Positions 31,805 through 35,240 of a stretch of DNA of 35,240 bases are shown in pieces (the stretch's first letter is position 1; each line of letters opens with the position of its first letter). The notes beneath the pieces are model-generated. The model was given only the letters and a program-made list of their open reading frames with translations. It was not told where the DNA came from and did no database searches. Position numbers and translations under genes: made by a program. Origin of the DNA: Thiocystis violacea (GTDB lineage: Bacteria; Pseudomonadota; Gammaproteobacteria; Chromatiales; Chromatiaceae); contig NZ_NRRG01000050.1 in NCBI RefSeq assembly GCF_016583575.1, forward strand, positions 1 through 35,240. The letters run 5' to 3'.

Positions 31805-31963
31805 ATGAGCGACGTCGCAAAGCCGAGAAACCCCGAAGACGATTGGAAGATCTGGTTGGTTGTGAATCCGGCTACCTGGCTGATGCCCATCTTCTATGCC
31901 CTGTTGGTGCTCGCTATCGCCGTGCATTGGGTCGTGTTCGCGGTCGGTCTCGGCTGGCAGTGA
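31805..31963 (+). CDS. pucA: LH2 alpha polypeptide, copy A4 (short type, diverged helix)
   Basis: The 52-residue protein shares the first 29 residues with A2 except Arg8 for Lys8, then differs inside the membrane helix: PIFYALLVLAIAV replaces PILLSVLAIAIAV. It ends GWQ instead of GWSA. His41 and Trp51 are kept. Introducing Phe-Tyr near the middle of the helix is the largest difference between the two cassettes and falls close to the pigment-binding region. It is followed by 444 bp without a gene and then pucC. Confidence 0.94.
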   Translation: MSDVAKPRNPEDDWKIWLVVNPATWLMPIFYALLVLAIAVHWVVFAVGLGWQ

Positions 31964-32407
31964 TCCTCCACGGATCGGAGTCGATCATCGAAAGTTGACA
32001 ACGGCTCCGGCCGACGTACCTCAAGGTGCGTCAAAGCGGTGGATAGAGCGCGGAATAGTTTGGCGTGTTCTGTCCACCGTGTGTTTCCAGTTCGCTCCGC
32101 CTGTGCTTCACTTCTGCTTTGTCCCCCTCTTTGTCCCCCTGGCGTTTCGTGGAACGCGCCCTTGTCATGCCTACGTCAGTGTTGTCCTCCGTTTCGGTGT
32201 CGATTCATGGTCAAGGATCTACCCCGAACCTTCCAATGAGGCTCGCGGGGGCGTACCATCCCGCCTTTCTCGCGTCAACATCCAGCGCGGCGGACGTTTG
32301 GTTCATGAGGGCCGAGCGCGGTCGTGTTCGATGGCTATTGGCGTGCATCGGGCCTGACCGGATTTAATCGCGGTACCCCAAATCAAGCTTTTGGAGATGA
32401 TATCGGC
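31964..32407. promoter_or_regulatory. Intergenic region upstream of pucC, with a tandem 12-bp repeat
   Basis: No gene is supported in these 444 bp. It contains a perfect tandem repeat of CTTTGTCCCCCT (32117-32128 and 32129-32140). There is no TGT-N12-ACA motif, unlike the cassette promoters, so pucC either depends on read-through from cassette 2 or has a differently controlled promoter. Two short open frames near 32039-32367 lack codon bias and ribosome sites. Confidence 0.45.
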
Positions 32408-33841
32408 ATGAGTCAACCAATAGATCCACGGTTACTCGCCTGGCGCGAACTCGTAAAGAAGCTGATGCCTTTCGCGGATGTGGCGACGCCAGATCTGCCT
32501 CTGAGCCGCCTGCTGCGTTTGTCGCTGTTCCAGGTTTCGATCGCGATTGCCATGGTTCTGCTCACCGGAACGCTTAATCGGGTCATGGTCGTGGAACTCG
32601 GTGTTCCCACCTGGCTGGTCGCGACCATGGTGGCCCTGCCGTTGGTTTTTGCCCCATTCAGAGCACTGATCGGGCATCGCTCCGATTATCACCATTCCGC
32701 GTTCGGGCTACGCCGCATTCCCTATATTTGGTTTGGCAGCATGTTGCAGTTCGGTGGCTTTGCGATCATGCCGTTCGCATTGCTGCTGCTGGCCGATTCC
32801 GCGAACAGTCTCAATATCCTTGGCAAGATTGGCGCCGCGCTAGCGTTTCTGATGGTCGGAGCCGGCTTGCATACCACTCAAACGGCAGGGCTTGCCCTGG
32901 CGACCGACCTTGCCCCGCCCGATAAGCGCCCGCGAGTGGTCGCTCTACTCTACGTGACCCTTCTGCTAGGTATGTTGCTCAGTGCGCTGCTGTTCGGGAA
33001 GTTATTGACGAATTTCTCGCAGCAACTTTTGATTCAGCTGATTCAGGGGGCCGCGGTCGCGACGATCGCGCTGAATTTGATTGCCTTGTGGAAGCAGGAA
33101 GCGGTTGATCCGGTCCGTGCGGCCAGTCGAGCAACGCGGCCCCCGTTTCTTGAAACCTGGCGCGCTTTTGTCAGAGGTGGTCGGGCCAGTCGCTTATTGG
33201 TTGTCGTTGGGCTCGGAACCGCAGGGTTCACGATGCAGGATATTCTGCTCGAGCCCTATGGGGGGCAGGTTCTGGGAATGACGGTCTCTCAAACCACGGC
33301 GCTGACGGCCTTGTGGGCTGCGGGAACCCTGGTTGCTTTTGTTCTGTCGGGTTTTGTTCTTGGGCGAGGCGGCAGAGCCTATACGCTGAGCGCCGTTGGG
33401 CTTTTGTTTGGGCTCCTGGCCTTCTCGGCCGTCATTTTCGCGGCGACGTCAGGTTCGGTCGCGGTGTTCCGCATCGGTACGGCCTTGATAGGATTCGGCG
33501 GTGGGCTTTTAGCGGTTGGCACATTGACCGCAGCGATGGATCTGGCTGGAAGCGGAGAGCACAGCGGGCTTGCCCTTGGGGCCTGGGGCGCGGTTCAGGC
33601 GACGTCGAATGGAATCGCGCTGGCGCTGGGCGGAGTCATGCGTGATGTCGTCTCTGGAGTCGCGGGTTCGGGTGCTTTAGGTGCCGATTGGGTCGGTCCA
33701 GCGGTTGGGTACGCGGCTGTATATGCCTTCGAAATGCTGCTGGTGGTTGCCGCGCTGATCGTCATCGCTCCGCTTGCGTTGAAACGTAGCGCGGATCCAG
33801 TACGCGGGCCTTCGAAAATCGGCCTCGATCATCTTCCCTGA
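32408..33841 (+). CDS. pucC: PucC: LH2 assembly factor of the major-facilitator-like BCD family
   Basis: The 477-residue inner-membrane protein has about 12 hydrophobic helices and the PucC/LhaA/BchP-linked signature. After a soluble start (MSQPIDPRLLAWRELVKKLM) the blocks LTGTLNRVMVVELGVP, FAPFRALIGHRSDYH, GLRRIPYIWFGSMLQFGGF and LATDLAPPDKRPRVVALLY are typical. It is required in Rhodobacter for LH2 to accumulate, probably by helping insertion of pigment-protein complexes. The ATG at 32408 has TTGGAG upstream; an in-frame ATG at 32324 adds residues without family character. Its GC content is a little lower than the left half of the window. Confidence 0.95.
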   Translation: MSQPIDPRLLAWRELVKKLMPFADVATPDLPLSRLLRLSLFQVSIAIAMVLLTGTLNRVMVVELGVPTWLVATMVALPLVFAPFRALIGHRSDYHHSAFGLRRIPYIWFGSMLQFGGFAIMPFALLLLADSANSLNILGKIGAALAFLMVGAGLHTTQTAGLALATDLAPPDKRPRVVALLYVTLLLGMLLSALLFGKLLTNFSQQLLIQLIQGAAVATIALNLIALWKQEAVDPVRAASRATRPPFLETWRAFVRGGRASRLLVVVGLGTAGFTMQDILLEPYGGQVLGMTVSQTTALTALWAAGTLVAFVLSGFVLGRGGRAYTLSAVGLLFGLLAFSAVIFAATSGSVAVFRIGTALIGFGGGLLAVGTLTAAMDLAGSGEHSGLALGAWGAVQATSNGIALALGGVMRDVVSGVAGSGALGADWVGPAVGYAAVYAFEMLLVVAALIVIAPLALKRSADPVRGPSKIGLDHLP

Positions 33842-33866
33842 TCGCGAGTCAGCGGACTCGCCTCCA

Positions 33867-33903
33867 CGGATGGCCTCCCGTGATCTCCTCTGGGGGCCAT
33901 CCG
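33867..33903 (+). terminator. Hairpin downstream of pucC
   Basis: CGGATGGCC (33867-33875) pairs perfectly with GGCCATCCG (33895-33903), and an inner CCC/GGG can extend the stem past a bulge. It starts 25 bp after the pucC stop. No T-run follows. It separates pucC from the convergent dsbA-like gene. Confidence 0.6.
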
Positions 33904-34042
33904 CTAAGTCAGCAGATATTTTGTTTGCGTTTAAACACTTGATCTAGACTCGCTCGCCCGGAAAATGTCCCGGCATGGTGTCCGTGCGTACCTGCCTTGG
34001 ATGCATCGGATATCCTTGATGGAACACGCTCGGCTCATCGGA

Positions 34043-34693
34043 TTAGCTGGCGGCTGCTTCGTTGCGTACTTGTTCGATCAACTGGTCGGCGATCTCCAGA
34101 AGACCAGGAAGCCCCTTCGCCCGATTCCCCAGAACCACGTAACGTCCCGCGACCGCGATCGTTGGTACTGCGTCGATTTGGTAACGGCCGACCAGATAGT
34201 CGCTGCGCCCTACCTTTGTCTGGACATCGAAGGAGTTGAAGGCGTCCGTGAAGGCTTTGGTATCGACGTCCCTGCCGCTCAGCCATTCGATGATCGCCGG
34301 TTCCGTATATAGCTTCGCACGCTGTTCGTGCAAGGCGTCGAACACATCCTGGTCGAGTCTGCTCAGATCCCCCGTGCTTTCCAGCGCATAGTACAAGCGG
34401 GCGAGATTGGCCCATGCCTGGCGCCCAAAAGTGACTGGCACGCGCCGCAAAACGACATCCTCCGCTAGCCTAGGCTCCCATGACTTAATGAGGGGGTTGA
34501 GCGTGCTGCAATGTGGGCAACCGTAGGAAAAAAACTCCAGAACTTCGATTTTATTCGGGGTGTCGCTCGGTTGCGGGGGGCTGATCGATCGCCAGTCCTG
34601 TCCTTCCACGAGATTCGCGAGGGTGGGGGGCACCACGGACGCGGTGATGACGCCAAGCAAGATCTGACTGAAATGTCTGCGACTCAAGATCAT
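34043..34693 (-). CDS. dsbA: DsbA-like periplasmic thiol:disulfide oxidoreductase
   Basis: The 216-residue precursor has a thioredoxin fold interrupted by a helical insert, as in DsbA. The active-site CPHC is at residues 59-62 and the cis-proline in AVPTIAV at about 179. The leader SRRHFSQILLGVITASV carries two arginines before the hydrophobic stretch, so it could use the Tat route, unusual for DsbA, which normally uses SRP/Sec. It would oxidise cysteine pairs in exported proteins. GGAG lies 8 bp before the ATG. It converges on pucC and is probably unrelated to the antenna operon by transcription. Confidence 0.92.
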   Translation of the reverse strand: MILSRRHFSQILLGVITASVVPPTLANLVEGQDWRSISPPQPSDTPNKIEVLEFFSYGCPHCSTLNPLIKSWEPRLAEDVVLRRVPVTFGRQAWANLARLYYALESTGDLSRLDQDVFDALHEQRAKLYTEPAIIEWLSGRDVDTKAFTDAFNSFDVQTKVGRSDYLVGRYQIDAVPTIAVAGRYVVLGNRAKGLPGLLEIADQLIEQVRNEAAAS

Positions 34694-35240
34694 CGAAAAT
34701 CTCCAGAAAATTTAAGTTGTTCAGATGGCTATTGGGCTGCGGGTAATCCCTGTTTTCTCCGCGGGATCCAGGCAGGAGCGGCGGCGAAGACGACAAGGGA
34801 GGTTAACGATCAGTTGGCAGGGATTTGCCCGAGCATCCTATAGATAGTGTTCATCCTCGCAAAAACCTGTCGTCAAGAACAGGGATGGTCTGCGTAAGTC
34901 TACGAGGGGTTCGATTTGGCCCGTCCGCTGCCGACACATAGTGTCGTGCCCTGGATCCAAGGTTGAAAGAGGGTAATCGCGGCTCCTGTCGCGGTACCTC
35001 CGAGCGCTAGCGCATTCGGAACAAGCGGGGTAATCCAATTCTTGAGTGGGAGGGTTCGTCTTATTTGAAGGCTCTGTTGTTTGAGTTTGAGCTTGAGCGT
35101 ACCGTTGCTGTTGGGTCTTGACGGGCATTTGTAATTTGTTAGACTGCGCGGCCGTTCGAGGAGGAGGGCGGGAGGCTTGGATGCCGGGCCGGGGATCGGG
35201 TTCCTGGTTTAGGAGTGAGGGTGTCAAGATTTGGGTTAAG
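34694..35240. other. No supported gene; lower-GC intergenic region to the window end
   Basis: The first part must hold the dsbA promoter on the minus strand. The only sizeable frame (34838-35227, minus) is Gln/Thr/Pro-rich low-complexity with no family character. A TTGACG near 35108 followed 16 bp later by TAGACT could be a plus-strand promoter for a gene beyond the window, but this is weak. Confidence 0.35.

Larger units (their letters stand above)
29521..31963 (+). repeat. Tandem duplication of the pucBABA cassette
   Basis: Cassette 1 (operators to A2, 29521-30506) and cassette 2 (30983-31963) have the same parts in the same order. DNA identity is near complete from the pucB start to the middle of the second pucA, including intergenic spacers at an almost constant offset of about 1460 bp. 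Much of the leader, the B-A junction, the ends of B1/B3 and the second half of A2/A4 differ. Alternating identical and diverged blocks suggest gene conversion after duplication. Confidence 0.85.

Noticed and set aside
32039-32367. Short open frames upstream of pucC
   Set aside because: Overlapping frames in a pyrimidine-rich non-coding stretch with no ribosome sites or family features.
34838-35227. 129-residue minus-strand open frame at the window end
   Set aside because: Gln/Thr/Pro low-complexity with no domain and codon use unlike the neighbouring genes.
1-35240. CRISPR arrays, insertion sequences, tRNA or rRNA genes
   Set aside because: No regularly spaced direct repeats, transposase frames or recognisable structural RNA sequences were seen. 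Reading by eye could miss a divergent tRNA or small RNA.

Overview
The window looks like chromosome of a purple sulfur bacterium (Chromatiaceae-type gammaproteobacterium). The base composition is high-GC with strongly GC-biased third codon positions. Two adjacent pucBABA cassettes encode peripheral light-harvesting (LH2) polypeptides, followed by pucC. The housekeeping genes (sbcDC, ppc, sufE, egtBD, rlpA, baeSR) are of proteobacterial type. The genus assignment is inference; no rRNA or tRNA gene, insertion sequence, prophage or CRISPR array was seen.

Left part (1-12.6 kb): the tail of an unknown gene, a palindrome-rich gap, then sbcD-sbcC (DNA end-processing nuclease) on the minus strand. 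Divergent from them is a two-gene molybdenum hydroxylase (iorA-iorB type), whose large subunit carries a Tat signal and seems to lack the expected catalytic glutamate. A pair of inverted REP-like palindromes follows. Then come sufE and an iscA-like gene (Fe-S assembly, minus strand), a soluble PAS-rich hybrid histidine kinase (plus strand), and a convergent LON-domain protein.

Middle part (12.9-28.6 kb): egtB-egtD overlap by ATGA and form a minimal ergothioneine pathway. They are followed by ppc (PEP carboxylase), a two-gene ABC-2 exporter, a small RlpA-like double-psi beta-barrel protein, and a large GH17-GT2 membrane glycosyltransferase of the beta-1,3-glucan (NdvB-like) kind. Next are a low-GC VPxPA-CTERM exported protein with a very strong hairpin terminator, a BaeSR-like two-component system and a DmeF-like cation diffusion facilitator.

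Right part (28.9-35.2 kb), photosynthesis: a GTG-started, C-terminally membrane-anchored protein of unknown function precedes two puc cassettes (B1A1B2A2 and B3A3B4A4), then pucC and a convergent DsbA-like thiol oxidoreductase. Each cassette begins with the same control region: two TGT-N12-ACA palindromes (PpsR/CrtJ-type) exactly 8 bp apart, one covering the -35 and one the -10 of a sigma70-like promoter. Directly downstream, near the predicted RNA 5' end, both leaders can form a hairpin whose base pairing is kept by a G/A change although most of the leader has diverged. A further pair of hairpins lies between A1/B2 and A3/B4. The two cassettes are nearly identical across the middle genes but differ at the ends of individual polypeptides. 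This fits a tandem duplication homogenised by gene conversion while spectral or assembly variants are kept.

The last ~550 bp (34694-35240) contain no gene I can support.
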